64,000 bases of DNA from Bradyrhizobium sp. BRP22 (GCF_020194175.1 NZ_JADYVX010000032.1:30660-94659); one strand, 5' to 3'; shown: positions 31,342 through 40,874, counted from the stretch's first letter. The notes: generated by a model not told the origin, from the sequence alone. Made by a program: numbers and translations.

Positions 31342-32727
31342 ATGGCTGAGAGGGGTGATGCGATTGCTCGCGTTCGGCAGCATTTTCAATCGGGCGAGTT
31401 TCTTCGCGAGCTTGATCGACGCGTCGGCTACCGGACCGAAAGCCAGAATCCCGGCAGCGGCGCCGCGCTGCGGGCCTATCTCACGGAGAGTCTGCAGCCT
31501 GCGCTCGCCGAGCTCGATTTCAAGACCCGCCTGATCGAGTCGCCGACGGGCAAGGGCCCGTATCTGCTGGCCGAATATCTCGAGGACGCCGCGCGGCCGA
31601 CCGTGCTCACCTATGGCCATGGCGACGTCGTCGACGGCATGATCGGCGAATGGCGCGATAATCTCGATCCCTGGAAGACCACGATCAAGGGTGATCGCGT
31701 CTACGGCCGCGGGACCGCCGACAACAAGGGTCAGCACAGCATCAATATCGCGGCGCTGCGTGCGGTGCGGGAGGTCAGGGGCGGCAGGCTCGGCTTCAAC
31801 GCGAAGTTCATCATCGAGACCGGAGAGGAGATCGGCTCGCCCGACCTGCGGGCGGTCTGCGAAGCGCACCGCCAGGAACTCAAGGCCGATCTGTTCCTGG
31901 CCTCCGACGGGCCGCGGCTCTCGGCCGAGCGCCCGACAATCTTTCTCGGCTGCCGCGGCGGCAACCGCATCCATCTCGACGTCAACCTGCGCGAGGGCGG
32001 GCATCATTCCGGCAATTGGGGCGGCGTGCTCGCCAACCCCGCAACCATCCTGGCGAACGCAATCGCGAGCCTGGTCGACGGCAAGGGACGGATCAAGCTG
32101 GAGGCATTGAAGCCGCCGCCGATCTCGAACCGGGTCCGTGCGGCGCTGGCGGATGTGAAGGTCGAACCGGGCGCGGATGAGCCGGCGCTGTCGCCGGACT
32201 GGGGCGAGGAGGGGCTTTCGCCCGCCGAGCGACTCTATGCCTGGAACACGCTGGAGGTGCTGGCGATGTCCTCCGGCAATATCGCAAGCCCGGCGAATGC
32301 GATTCCGGGACATGCAAGCGCGGTGTTGCAGCTCCGCTTTGTCGTCGGCACCAGGCATCAGGACATCATTGATGCCGTGCGCACGCATCTGCACGCCAAT
32401 GGCTTTCCGATGGTCGAAGTCAGCGGCGCCCAACGCTTTGCGGCGTCGCGGACCGACATGGATAGTCCCTGGATCGACTGGACCGCGGAATCGATCCGCA
32501 AGACGACCGGCAAGGCGCCGGCGATTCTGCCGAATTTCGGCGGCTCACTGCCGAACGACGTGTTTTCGGAAGGTCTGGGCCTGCCGACGATCTGGGTGCC
32601 GCATTCCTATCCCGGCTGCTCGCAGCACGCACCCGACGAGCACATTCTGCTGCCGGTCACCGAGGAGGCACTCGCCATCATGGCCGGCCTGTTCTGGGAT
32701 CTCGGCGAAACGGCGCGGAAATTCTAG
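31342..32727 (+). CDS. M20 family metallohydrolase
   Basis: This 461-residue Zn peptidase/deacylase of the ArgE/DapE/carnosinase type has metal and catalytic motifs GHGDVVDG, GRGTADNKGQHSIN and ETGEEIGS, and a late metal-site His in HAPDEHI. The dimerisation domain occupies about residues 200-330. The family cleaves amide bonds in N-acyl amino acids, dipeptides or hydantoin-derived carbamoyl acids; the substrate here is not defined. ATG 31342 follows GAAAGGGAAAG. The MHS transporter starts 26 nt downstream, so the two form an operon. Confidence 0.88.
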   Translation: MAERGDAIARVRQHFQSGEFLRELDRRVGYRTESQNPGSGAALRAYLTESLQPALAELDFKTRLIESPTGKGPYLLAEYLEDAARPTVLTYGHGDVVDGMIGEWRDNLDPWKTTIKGDRVYGRGTADNKGQHSINIAALRAVREVRGGRLGFNAKFIIETGEEIGSPDLRAVCEAHRQELKADLFLASDGPRLSAERPTIFLGCRGGNRIHLDVNLREGGHHSGNWGGVLANPATILANAIASLVDGKGRIKLEALKPPPISNRVRAALADVKVEPGADEPALSPDWGEEGLSPAERLYAWNTLEVLAMSSGNIASPANAIPGHASAVLQLRFVVGTRHQDIIDAVRTHLHANGFPMVEVSGAQRFAASRTDMDSPWIDWTAESIRKTTGKAPAILPNFGGSLPNDVFSEGLGLPTIWVPHSYPGCSQHAPDEHILLPVTEEALAIMAGLFWDLGETARKF

Positions 32728-32753
32728 CGGGATCCCTCGGAAAGGCAGTGGTG

Positions 32754-34037
32754 ATGACCGTATCCACGTCGCTTGACTCGCGCGCCGGCGTCGAGCCGAG
32801 AAAGAACGTCACACGTCTGATCGTCGCCACCTCGATCGGCAATGCGCTGGAATGGTACGACATTTCGGTCTACGCCTATTTCGCCGTCTATGTCTCAAAA
32901 GCGTTCTTCCCGAACAACGATCCGACGACATCGCTGCTCCTGACCTTCGGCACCTTTGGATTGTCGTTCCTGATCCGGCCGATCGGCGGCATCATGCTGG
33001 GCGCCTACGCCGACCGTCATGGCCGCAAGGCGTCGCTGATGGTGTCGATCATGCTGATGACGGCGGGCACGCTCGCGCTGGCCTTGATGCCGACCTATGA
33101 CAGGATCGGCATCCTCGCTCCGATCGGGGTCCTGCTCGCCCGCCTGGTGCAGGGCTTTTCCGCCGGCGGCGAGTTCGGCAGCTCGACCGCGTTTCTGGTC
33201 GAGCACATGCCGGAGCGGCGCGGCTTTGTCGCGAGCTGGCAGTTCGCCAGCCAGGGATTGAGCGGATTGCTTGGAGCGGGCTTCGGCGCGCTGCTGACGT
33301 CGTGGATGAGCCCGGCAGATTTGCAATCCTGGGGCTGGCGGCTGCCGTTCCTGTTCGGCGTCTTGATCGGCCCGGTCGGCATCTACATCCGCAATCATAT
33401 CGATGACGCGACGCCGCCGCCGGCCGGCGAGCGGACATCGCCCGTGAGCGAGGTCCTGTTGCGCCAAAAACTGCCGGTGCTGCTCGCGATCGGCGCGCTC
33501 GCGGTCTCGACCGCGGTCAACTACCTCATCGTCTACATGCCGACCTATGTGGTGAAGACGCTCAATCTGCCGCCGTCGGTCGGGTTTACCGCCTCGCTGG
33601 CCGCGCAGACCGCCGTAATGCTGCTGGCGCCGATCGCGGGTCTCGTCTCGGACAAGATCGGGCGCACCACGCATATGATCGCTTTCGGCATACTGCTCCT
33701 GGTCTCGATCTTTCCGGCGTTCCTGCTGCTGACGGGAAGACCGACGCCCGGCATCATCCTGCTTGACGTGCTCTGGCTCGGCATCCTGAAGGCGCCCTAT
33801 TACGGTCCGCTCGCCGCGTTGATGTCGGAACTGTTCCCGCCGGCAACGCGCGCCACCGGTCTTGGCCTCAGCTACAACATCGGCGTCACCGCGTTCGGCG
33901 GGATGGGTCCGGCGATCATGACCTGGCTCGGCGGATTCGCAGCGATCGGCGAACTGGCGCCGGGATATTATCTCACGGCCGTCGCCGTCCTGAGCCTCGC
34001 GGCGCTGGTGACGACACGCCGGATGAAGCTCGCGTAG
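32754..34037 (+). CDS. MFS transporter, metabolite:H+ symporter (MHS) family
   Basis: The 427-residue transporter has twelve predicted helices. MHS features are IVATSIGNALEWYDISVYAY at helix 1, the DRHGRK loop after helix 2 (LGAYADRHGRKASL) and VQGFSAGGEFGSSTAFLVEH. Family members import proline/betaine, shikimate, citrate or other dicarboxylates. ATG 32754 is selected over GTG 32748 and 32751 because GGAAAGG ends 8 nt before it. It probably imports the substrate of the M20 enzyme encoded just upstream. Confidence 0.9.
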   Translation: MTVSTSLDSRAGVEPRKNVTRLIVATSIGNALEWYDISVYAYFAVYVSKAFFPNNDPTTSLLLTFGTFGLSFLIRPIGGIMLGAYADRHGRKASLMVSIMLMTAGTLALALMPTYDRIGILAPIGVLLARLVQGFSAGGEFGSSTAFLVEHMPERRGFVASWQFASQGLSGLLGAGFGALLTSWMSPADLQSWGWRLPFLFGVLIGPVGIYIRNHIDDATPPPAGERTSPVSEVLLRQKLPVLLAIGALAVSTAVNYLIVYMPTYVVKTLNLPPSVGFTASLAAQTAVMLLAPIAGLVSDKIGRTTHMIAFGILLLVSIFPAFLLLTGRPTPGIILLDVLWLGILKAPYYGPLAALMSELFPPATRATGLGLSYNIGVTAFGGMGPAIMTWLGGFAAIGELAPGYYLTAVAVLSLAALVTTRRMKLA

Positions 34038-34047
34038 GCGTTGCCCG

Positions 34048-35556
34048 TCACGCGCCCTCGTCCAGCGCGACCAGCTCGCGCTTCCTGCGCAAGGCCGGAA
34101 GCAGCGGGCCGATCAGCAGCGCCAGTGCGAGCGCCAGGCAGGCCGCCGAGATCGGCCGCTGCACGAAGGTCATCAGGTCGCCCTGCGAGAGGATCAGCGA
34201 TTTGCGCAAGTTGTTTTCCAGCATCGGGCCGAGCACGAAGGCGAGCACCAGCGGCGCCGGCTCGTAGCCGAGCTTGCGCATGAAATAGCCGATCACGCCG
34301 AAGGCGATCATCACGTACACGTCGAAGACATTGTTGCTGGAACAGTAGACGCCGATGATCGTGAACAGGATGATCAGCGGGAACAGAACGTTATATGGCA
34401 GCTTCAAGAGCTGCACCCACATGCCGATCATGGGCAGGTTGAGCACGAGCAGCATCAAATTGCCGATATACATGCTGGCGACGATGCCCCAGAACAGTCC
34501 GGGGTTCTGCGTGATCAGAAGCGGGCCCGGCTGCAGGCCGTGGATCACGAAAGCGCCGAGCAGCAGCGCCATCACCACGTTGGGCGGGATGCCGAGCGTC
34601 ATCAACGGAATGAAGGCGCCGCCGGCAGCGGCGTTGTTCGCCGATTCCGGGCCGGCAACGCCTTCGATGGCGCCCTTGCCGAACCGCTCCGGATGCTTGG
34701 AGAGTCGCTTCTCCAGCGCGTAGGATGCGAACGACGAGATCACCGCGCCGCCGCCTGGCAAGATCCCTAGGAAGAATCCAAGGATCGTGCCGCGCGACAC
34801 CGGTCCGGCACTGGCCTTCCAGTCCGCCTTGTTCGGCAACAGGTGCGTGATGCGCGTGCTGATAACGTCGCGCTTGATCACCTGCTCGGTGTTGAGCAGC
34901 ACTTCGGCGATGCCGAACAGCCCCATCACAACAGGCACGAGCCCGATGCCGTCGATCAGTTCCAGGCGGCCGAAGGTCAGCCGCGGCATCGCCGTGATGC
35001 TGTCGAGACCGACCAGTCCGAGCACGACGCCGATGCAGGCCATCAGCAGTGCCTTGGCCATCGAGCCCTGCGTCAGGAAGGTCAGGACCACCAGTCCCAG
35101 CACCATCAGCGAAAAATATTCGGCCGGGCCGAACGCGATCGCGACGCTGGCGAGCTTTGGCGCGACCAGCATCAGCGCGATCAGGGCAAAGGTGCCGGCG
35201 ATGAACGAGCCGAATGCGGCGATGCCAAGCGCAGGTCCCGCGCGGCCCTGCTTGGCCATCTCGTGGCCGTCGATGCAGGTGACGACGGAGGCAGCTTCAC
35301 CGGGGATGTTGACCAGGATCGAGGTGGTGGAGCCGCCATACATCGAGCCGTAATAGATGCCGGCCATCATGATGATGCCGGATTCCGGCGTGCCCGACAG
35401 CGTCACCGGCAGCAACAGCGACATCGCCGAGATCGGGCCGATGCCAGGCAGCACGCCGACCAGGGTGCCGATGAAGACGCCGACAAAGCAATAAAGCAGG
35501 TTGACCGGCGCCAGCGCGACGCCGAAGCCATGGGCGACATTGAGGAGCGTTTCCAT
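34048..35556 (-). CDS. tctA: Tripartite tricarboxylate transporter permease TctA
   Basis: This 502-residue large membrane subunit of a TTT uptake system has about eleven helices and the family repeats VGVLPGIGPISAMSLLLPVT and GFFLGILPGGGAVISSFASY, plus GIYYGSMYGGSTTSILVNIP. It carries the transport path for carboxylates delivered by TctC. ATG 35556 is used; an upstream ATG 35604 would add 16 non-family residues and overlap tctB. It is last in the tctC-tctB-tctA operon. Confidence 0.95.
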   Translation of the reverse strand: METLLNVAHGFGVALAPVNLLYCFVGVFIGTLVGVLPGIGPISAMSLLLPVTLSGTPESGIIMMAGIYYGSMYGGSTTSILVNIPGEAASVVTCIDGHEMAKQGRAGPALGIAAFGSFIAGTFALIALMLVAPKLASVAIAFGPAEYFSLMVLGLVVLTFLTQGSMAKALLMACIGVVLGLVGLDSITAMPRLTFGRLELIDGIGLVPVVMGLFGIAEVLLNTEQVIKRDVISTRITHLLPNKADWKASAGPVSRGTILGFFLGILPGGGAVISSFASYALEKRLSKHPERFGKGAIEGVAGPESANNAAAGGAFIPLMTLGIPPNVVMALLLGAFVIHGLQPGPLLITQNPGLFWGIVASMYIGNLMLLVLNLPMIGMWVQLLKLPYNVLFPLIILFTIIGVYCSSNNVFDVYVMIAFGVIGYFMRKLGYEPAPLVLAFVLGPMLENNLRKSLILSQGDLMTFVQRPISAACLALALALLIGPLLPALRRKRELVALDEGA

Positions 35557-35563
35557 GACGCGC

Positions 35564-36049
35564 TCAGCCGATCTCGAATATGCCCGTGGGCAGTTGAATG
35601 CCAAGCAGATGCTTGAGCACCCACCACATGCCGAGCGGGGCCGCGATCGACAGCGGAACGGTCAGCGACCAGCGCACGGGATCGATCACGCGCAAGAGCA
35701 GCACCATCAGCGGGATCGCCGACAGCAGAAAGCCGAACGTGTCGAGCGCGAAGGCAAACAATGCGAGGCAGGCGATGATCAGAAGCGGCTTGGTCCAGCG
35801 CGTGTTCTCCCACCGCGAGGCCAGCGTCGGCGCGCCTTCGGTGACGGCCGAGATAATGATCGTGGCAGCGAACAGGCAGATCAGGATGCCGGTGTAGAAC
35901 AGCACGTAGCCGGAACCGGGATCGTTGATGGTGCCGAGCTTGAGCTTCAAGCCTGACCAGATCACGAAGCCGCCTAAGGCCAGGCCAATCAGCCCGCCCC
36001 AGAGCTCGGAATTGCTGAGGCGGAATTTAACGTTCGCGTCGTTGCTCAT
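35564..36049 (-). CDS. tctB: Tripartite tricarboxylate transporter small permease TctB
   Basis: The 161-residue membrane protein has four helices (LWGGLIGLALGGFVIWSGLK; VLFYTGILICLFAATIIISA; WTKPLLIIACLALFAFALDT; LSLTVPLSIAAPLGMWWVLK-like). Its size, topology and position between tctC and tctA identify it as TctB. It stops 7 nt before the tctA start. ATG 36049 is chosen; the longer frame from 36100 reads repeat DNA. Confidence 0.92.
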   Translation of the reverse strand: MSNDANVKFRLSNSELWGGLIGLALGGFVIWSGLKLKLGTINDPGSGYVLFYTGILICLFAATIIISAVTEGAPTLASRWENTRWTKPLLIIACLALFAFALDTFGFLLSAIPLMVLLLRVIDPVRWSLTVPLSIAAPLGMWWVLKHLLGIQLPTGIFEIG

Positions 36050-36124
36050 GTGTCGTGCCTTCCAGATGCATCCTTCGAGGCGCGCAGGTGCGCGCCTCAT
36101 GGTGATGCTGCCCTCCGGGGAGAG

Positions 36125-37096
36125 CTAGTTCGTCTTCTTCGCAAGGCCGAGCGACTCGATCACCTTGCGCTCCGACGCGGTAACCTCGACGACGAACTTC
36201 TTATAGTCCTCGGTGTTTTTGTAGTTCGGCACCATGTCGTATTTGGCGAGCGTTGCGATCACCGCCGGGTCCTCGATCGCCTTCTTGAAGGCGTCGTGCA
36301 GCTTGGCGACGATCTTCGGATCCATGCCCTTCGGCCCGGCGACGCCGAACGGGGAATCATAGACCATGGGATAGCCGAGTTCCTTCAGCGTGGGCACGTC
36401 CGGATAGTTCGGCGAGCGCGCGGCGGTCCACACCATCAGAAGCCGCAGCTTTCCGGCGTCAACCAGCGGCCGCCAGCCGGTGGAATCCGCCTGCAGCATG
36501 GTGTGCTGGCCGAGGACGGCGGCATTGGTCTCGGCGCCGCCCTTGAACGGCACCTGCGTCAGCTTGATGCCGGCGAGCGCGGCGATCTGCTCCATGCCGA
36601 TATGCAGCGAGGTGCCGGCGCCCGGCGTCGCATAGGTGACCTTGCCGGGATTCTTCTTGGCAAAATCGATCACGTCCTGCCAGGTCTTGAACGGACCTTC
36701 GGCGCTGGTCGTGACACCAAAGGTGTAGCCGGTGAGGTGGACGATATAGGAGAAATCCTTGGCCGGATCCCACGACACCTCCTGCATCAGGGGCAGGCGG
36801 AACACGGTGATCGGAATCTGTGCGATGGTGTAGCCGTCCGGCTTCGCGGCCGCCGCCATGGTGGCCGGACCGACCGTGCCGCCGCCGCCGGCCTTGTTGT
36901 CGATTGCGATCGGCTGGCCCAGGATCTTCGAGGCGCTGTCGGCGATGGCGCGCATCGAGATATCGGTCGATCCTCCGGCCGGCCACGGCACGATCAGGGT
37001 AATCGGCTTGGTCGGATAATCCTGGGCGGCGGCATGAGTTGCCATCAGCATGGCGATGGCCGCGGCTGCAAACATCAAACGGTTGTAACGAGGCAT
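36125..37096 (-). CDS. tctC: Tripartite tricarboxylate transporter substrate-binding protein (TctC/Bug)
   Basis: This 323-residue periplasmic binding protein has a signal peptide (MPRYNRLMFAAAAIAMLMAT, cleaved near AAAQ) and Bug-family landmarks ITLIVPWPAGGSTDISMRAI, IDNKAGGGGTVGPATMAAA, TPGAGTSLH and FGVAGPKGMDP. It captures a carboxylate and delivers it to TctAB. The second ATG of an ATGATG pair (37096) has the better distance from AGGGAG. The ligand cannot be read from sequence. Confidence 0.94.
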   Translation of the reverse strand: MPRYNRLMFAAAAIAMLMATHAAAQDYPTKPITLIVPWPAGGSTDISMRAIADSASKILGQPIAIDNKAGGGGTVGPATMAAAAKPDGYTIAQIPITVFRLPLMQEVSWDPAKDFSYIVHLTGYTFGVTTSAEGPFKTWQDVIDFAKKNPGKVTYATPGAGTSLHIGMEQIAALAGIKLTQVPFKGGAETNAAVLGQHTMLQADSTGWRPLVDAGKLRLLMVWTAARSPNYPDVPTLKELGYPMVYDSPFGVAGPKGMDPKIVAKLHDAFKKAIEDPAVIATLAKYDMVPNYKNTEDYKKFVVEVTASERKVIESLGLAKKTN

Positions 37097-37563
37097 CATC
37101 AACTCCCTCTGCGGTCCCGTTGGCGCCGGGCCGGATTTGTCTTGTCTTTGATGCGGCGATCTTTCCCGAAAACCAAACAGAAGAAAAGCATGTTGGAGGA
37201 AAGGTTTGTCGATGCCGCCGGGTGAAACGGGACGTGCGACAATTCGCCTGACTTGGCATGCCGAGCTGCGGAATTGGAGCGCCGAAAGCCGCGGCCTGCC
37301 GCCGGACTGCGAATGATTCGACGTCAACCTGTGCGGGCGGGTGGAAGGCAATCGAGACTAAAGTATGTCCGCCCTATTCTCGCGCGGGCGAGTATGATTT
37401 CTTTCGCACGCTGGGGGACACAGGGCGCAAGAGTTACGATGATGGTGAAGCTCGGTCATTTGGCGATGAGCGAGAAGTTCGTGCTGTGTCGCGACCACGT
37501 TGCGCCGGTACCCGCCAACAGACATTCTGACACAATCAAACCTGTCCAATAAGGAGATCACGC
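37097..37563. other. Divergent tctC/gltI promoter region
   Basis: About 465 nt separate the two transporter operons and should contain both promoters. I find no convincing gene; a 37-codon frame (about 37439-37552) lacks coding signs. The gltI SD AAGGAG lies at 37551-37556. No clear operator was identified. Confidence 0.4.
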
Positions 37564-38475
37564 ATGAAACGCCTTCTTTCGATCGGCTTCGCGCTCGCCG
37601 CCGCGCTCGGCGCGGCCGAGGCCGGCGCCCAGGAGCTGACGGGGACATTGAAGAACATCAAGGAGACCGGCTCGATCACGCTCGGTCATCGCGACTCCTC
37701 GATCCCCTTCTCCTATCTCGATGACAACCAGAAGCCGATCGGCTATGCGATGGACATCTGCTACAAGATCGTCGATGCCGTGAAGAAGGAATTGAAGCTC
37801 GACAAGCTCGAGGTGAAGCTCAATCCGGTGACATCTTCGACCCGCATCCCGCTGCTCGCCAACGGCACCATCGATCTCGAATGCGGCTCGACCACCAACA
37901 ATGCCGAGCGGCAGAAGCAGATTTCCTTCACCAACACCCATTTCCTCACCGCGAGCCGCTTCGTCTCGAAGAAGTCGAGCAAGCTCAATTCGATCGACGA
38001 TCTCAAGGGCAAGCCAGTGGTCTCGACGGCCGGCACCACCAACATCAAGCAGCTCACGGAAGCCAACGCCGCGCGCGGGCTGAACGTCAACATCATCCCG
38101 GCCAAGGATCATGCCGAAGCATTCCTGATGGTCGAGACCGATCGCGCGGTCGCCTTCGTGATGGACGATATCCTGCTCGCAAGCCTGGTTGCGGGATCGA
38201 AGGCGCCGGACGACTATGTGATCTCGAAGGATGCGTTCTCGAAGCCGGAGCCGTACGGCATCATGCTGCGCAGGGACGATCCGGCCTTCAAGAAGGTGGT
38301 CGATGCGGCAACCGCCGCGCTGTATACGAGCGGCGAGGGCCAGAAGATCTACGACAAATGGTTCACGCAAAAGATTCCGCCCAAGGGGCTGAACCTGAAT
38401 ACGCCGATCGCCGCCGAGTTGAAAAATGAGTTCGCAAAGCCGTCGGACTCGCCGGATCCGGACAGTTATAAGTAG
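37564..38475 (+). CDS. gltI: Glutamate/aspartate ABC transporter, periplasmic binding protein
   Basis: This 303-residue binding protein (signal peptide MKRLLSIGFALAAALGAAEA) has ITLGHRDSSIPFSYLDDNQK and PIGYAMDICYKIVDAVKKEL, the GltI/AatJ opening, then STTNNAERQKQISFTNTHFL with the ligand-site residues. It collects acidic amino acids for the GltJKL pump encoded downstream. SD AAGGAG. It is separated from gltJ by 218 nt filled with palindromic repeats, which may keep this mRNA part more abundant than the pump part. Confidence 0.95.
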   Translation: MKRLLSIGFALAAALGAAEAGAQELTGTLKNIKETGSITLGHRDSSIPFSYLDDNQKPIGYAMDICYKIVDAVKKELKLDKLEVKLNPVTSSTRIPLLANGTIDLECGSTTNNAERQKQISFTNTHFLTASRFVSKKSSKLNSIDDLKGKPVVSTAGTTNIKQLTEANAARGLNVNIIPAKDHAEAFLMVETDRAVAFVMDDILLASLVAGSKAPDDYVISKDAFSKPEPYGIMLRRDDPAFKKVVDAATAALYTSGEGQKIYDKWFTQKIPPKGLNLNTPIAAELKNEFAKPSDSPDPDSYK

Positions 38476-38489
38476 GTGTAGCTGTAGAC

Positions 38490-38618
38490 CCTCATGGCGA
38501 GGAGCGCGTAGCGCGTCGCCGGACGATGCTTCGCATCGCCGCGCGAACCATGAGGCATCGGCCGGTGGCCTCATCCTTCGAGACGCTTGCTGCGCAAGCT
38601 GCTCAGGATGAGGAGAAA
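38490..38618. repeat. Pair of palindromic elements between gltI and gltJ
   Basis: The first unit is CTCATGGCGAGGAGCGCG to GCGCGAACCATGAG, with an inner GATGCTTCGCATC hairpin. The second is CCTCATCCTTCGAGACGC to GCTCAGGATGAGG. These are REP-like elements of Bradyrhizobium. A fragment of the second type also occurs at 36069-36110. Confidence 0.75.
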
Positions 38619-38693
38619 CAGCAGTGGCCGGCCGCTACTGAGATGGCCCGGCCATTGCATGGGCGGGCTCGCGTATAGCGGACCGGGGGACTC

Positions 38694-39425
38694 GTGAACT
38701 ACAACTGGAACTGGCAGATCTTCTTCGAGCCGAACCCGACCGGCAGCGGCACCTATCTCGACATGCTGCTGTCGGGGCTGGCGCTGACGATCAAGACCGC
38801 GCTGATGGCCTGGATCATTGCGCTGGTGTTCGGCTCGGTGGTCGGCGTGCTGCGGACGCTGCCGTCGAAGGCCGCGGGCTGGATCGGCTTTGCCTACGTC
38901 GAATTTTTCCGCAACATGCCGCTCCTGGTGCAGCTCTTCCTGTGGTTCTTCGTGCTGCCGGAACTGTTGCCGCGCGCCGCGGGGCTGTGGCTGAAGCAAT
39001 TGCCGAACGCGCCGTTCTGGACCGCCTCGATCGGTGTCGGCCTGTTCATGTCGGCGCGCGTCGCAGTGCAGCTTGCGGCCGGCGTCGCCTCGCTGCCGCG
39101 CGGCCAGAGGCAGGCCGCGACCGCGCTCGGGCTGACGACGGCGCAGACCTATCGCTACGTGCTGCTGCCGATAGCCTATCGCATCATCCTGCCGCCGTTG
39201 ACCTCCGAATTCCTCAACACCGTGAAGAACACGGCCGTGGCGATCACCATCGGGCTGATCGAATTGACCGGACAGGCGCGCGCGATGCAGGAATTCTCGT
39301 TCCAGGTGTTCGAGGCCTTCACGGCCGCGACCATCATGTATCTCCTGATCAATTTCGTCGTCGTCACCGGCATGCGCATCCTCGAGCGCAAGGTCGCGAT
39401 CCCCGGTTACATCGCGGGGAAATAG
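38694..39425 (+). CDS. gltJ: Glutamate/aspartate ABC transporter permease GltJ
   Basis: This 243-residue inner-membrane permease of the HisMQ type contains the EAA-type loop ASLPRGQRQAATALGLTTAQ followed by RYVLLPIAYRIILPPL, which docks the ATPase. The MNYNWNWQIF opening matches GltJ proteins. The start is GTG 38694 with GGGGGA upstream. gltK starts one nucleotide after its stop, so the two are translationally linked. Confidence 0.94.
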   Translation: MNYNWNWQIFFEPNPTGSGTYLDMLLSGLALTIKTALMAWIIALVFGSVVGVLRTLPSKAAGWIGFAYVEFFRNMPLLVQLFLWFFVLPELLPRAAGLWLKQLPNAPFWTASIGVGLFMSARVAVQLAAGVASLPRGQRQAATALGLTTAQTYRYVLLPIAYRIILPPLTSEFLNTVKNTAVAITIGLIELTGQARAMQEFSFQVFEAFTAATIMYLLINFVVVTGMRILERKVAIPGYIAGK

Positions 39426-39426
39426 C

Positions 39427-40119
39427 ATGCTCGGCAATTTCGATTTCGACGTCATCCGTCGTTCGCTGCCCTACCTCTTCATCGACGGCATGACGTTCAC
39501 GCTGACGCTGACGGCATTGTCGGCGCTGGGCGGGTTGGTGTTCGGCACGCTGATCGCGCTGATGCGCCTGTCCGGATTCAAGCTGCTCGGCCGCATCGCC
39601 GGGCTCTATGTCGACTTCATGCGCTCGCTGCCGCTGGTGCTGGTGATCTTCTGGTTCTATTTCCTGGTGCCCTATATCGGGCAGTGGCTGACCGGCGCCT
39701 CGCGGCCGATCCGCGTCGGCGCGTTTGCCTCCTCGCTCATCACCTTCATCATGTTCGAGGCGGCGTATTTCTCCGAGATCATGCGCGCCGGCATCCAGTC
39801 GATCCCGCGCGGCCAGCCGTCGGCGGCGAGCGCGCTCGGCCTGACCTATGCGCAGAGCATGCGCTATGTCGTGCTGCCGCAGGCGTTCCGCAACATGCTG
39901 CCGGTGCTGCTCACCCAGACCATCGTGCTGTTCCAGGACACCTCGCTGGTCTACGTGCTGTCGATCCCGGATTTCCTCGGCGCCGCCAGCAAGGTAGCCC
40001 AGCGCGACGGGCGGCTGGTCGAGATGTATCTGTTCGCGGCCGCGGTCTATTTCACCATCTCCTGCGTAGCTTCCTACGGCGTCCGCCGCCTGCAGGCGCG
40101 CATCGCTATTGTCCGGTAG
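39427..40119 (+). CDS. gltK: Glutamate/aspartate ABC transporter permease GltK
   Basis: The 230-residue second permease has about five helices and the conserved loop QSIPRGQPSAASALGLTYAQ then RYVVLPQAFRNMLPVL. It pairs with GltJ to form the channel. The neighbours gltJ (1 nt upstream) and gltL (8 nt downstream) confirm the assignment. Confidence 0.94.
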   Translation: MLGNFDFDVIRRSLPYLFIDGMTFTLTLTALSALGGLVFGTLIALMRLSGFKLLGRIAGLYVDFMRSLPLVLVIFWFYFLVPYIGQWLTGASRPIRVGAFASSLITFIMFEAAYFSEIMRAGIQSIPRGQPSAASALGLTYAQSMRYVVLPQAFRNMLPVLLTQTIVLFQDTSLVYVLSIPDFLGAASKVAQRDGRLVEMYLFAAAVYFTISCVASYGVRRLQARIAIVR

Positions 40120-40127
40120 CCAATCAC

Positions 40128-40859
40128 ATGATCGAACTTCGCCACGTCGATAAATGGTATGGGCCGACTTTCCAGGTGCTGAAGGACTGCACCACCAGCG
40201 TCGCCAAGGGCGAGGTGGTGGTGGTCTGCGGCCCCTCCGGCTCAGGCAAATCGACACTGATCAAATGCGTCAACGCGCTGGAGCCGATCCAGGGCGGCGA
40301 GATCATCCTTGACGGCATCAAGGTCAACGATCCCAAGACCGACCTGCCGAAACTGCGCGCGCGGGTCGGCATGGTGTTCCAGCACTTCGAATTGTTTCCG
40401 CATTTGCGGATCATCGACAATCTCTGCCTGGCGCAGGAGAAGGTACTGGGCCGCAAGCACGACGAGGCCTTGGCAAAGGCCTTGAAGCTGCTGGAGCGCG
40501 TCGGGCTGAAGGAGCACGCGAAGAAATATCCGGCGGAGCTTTCCGGCGGACAGCAGCAGCGCGTCGCCATTGCGCGGGCGCTCGCGATGGACCCGGTCGC
40601 GATGCTGTTCGACGAGCCGACCTCGGCGCTCGATCCCGAGATGATCAGCGAGGTGCTTGATGTGATGGTCGACCTCGCCCGCGAGGGCATGACCATGATG
40701 GTCGTCACCCACGAGATGGGCTTTGCCAGCAAGGTCGCAAACCGCGTGATCTTCATGGACCAGGGCGAGATCGTCGAGGATGCGCTGAAGGCGGATTTCT
40801 TCGGCAAGCCCCGCAGCGACCGCGCGCAGAAGTTCCTGTCGAAGATCCTGCAGCATTGA
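40128..40859 (+). CDS. gltL: Glutamate/aspartate ABC transporter ATPase GltL
   Basis: The 243-residue polar amino acid ABC ATPase has Walker A GPSGSGKS, Q-loop MVFQHFELFPH, signature LSGGQQQRVAIARAL, Walker B MLFDEPTSALDP and the switch His in VVTHEMGFA. It ends the gltIJKL operon. The ATG 40128 begins MIELRHVDKWYG, the usual GltL start; the frame is open further upstream through gltK but that part is not coding for this protein. Confidence 0.95.
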   Translation: MIELRHVDKWYGPTFQVLKDCTTSVAKGEVVVVCGPSGSGKSTLIKCVNALEPIQGGEIILDGIKVNDPKTDLPKLRARVGMVFQHFELFPHLRIIDNLCLAQEKVLGRKHDEALAKALKLLERVGLKEHAKKYPAELSGGQQQRVAIARALAMDPVAMLFDEPTSALDPEMISEVLDVMVDLAREGMTMMVVTHEMGFASKVANRVIFMDQGEIVEDALKADFFGKPRSDRAQKFLSKILQH

Positions 40860-40874
40860 ACGCTGCTCTTTCCA

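Noticed and set aside
37258..37552. Two overlapping frames of about 90-100 codons between tctC and gltI.
   Set aside because: Both are arbitrary in composition, overlap each other in different frames and lie in the divergent promoter region; neither resembles a protein family.
38490..38618. A CRISPR-like array between gltI and gltJ.
   Set aside because: The units are two different palindromes without constant repeats or regular unique spacers, and no cas gene is present.
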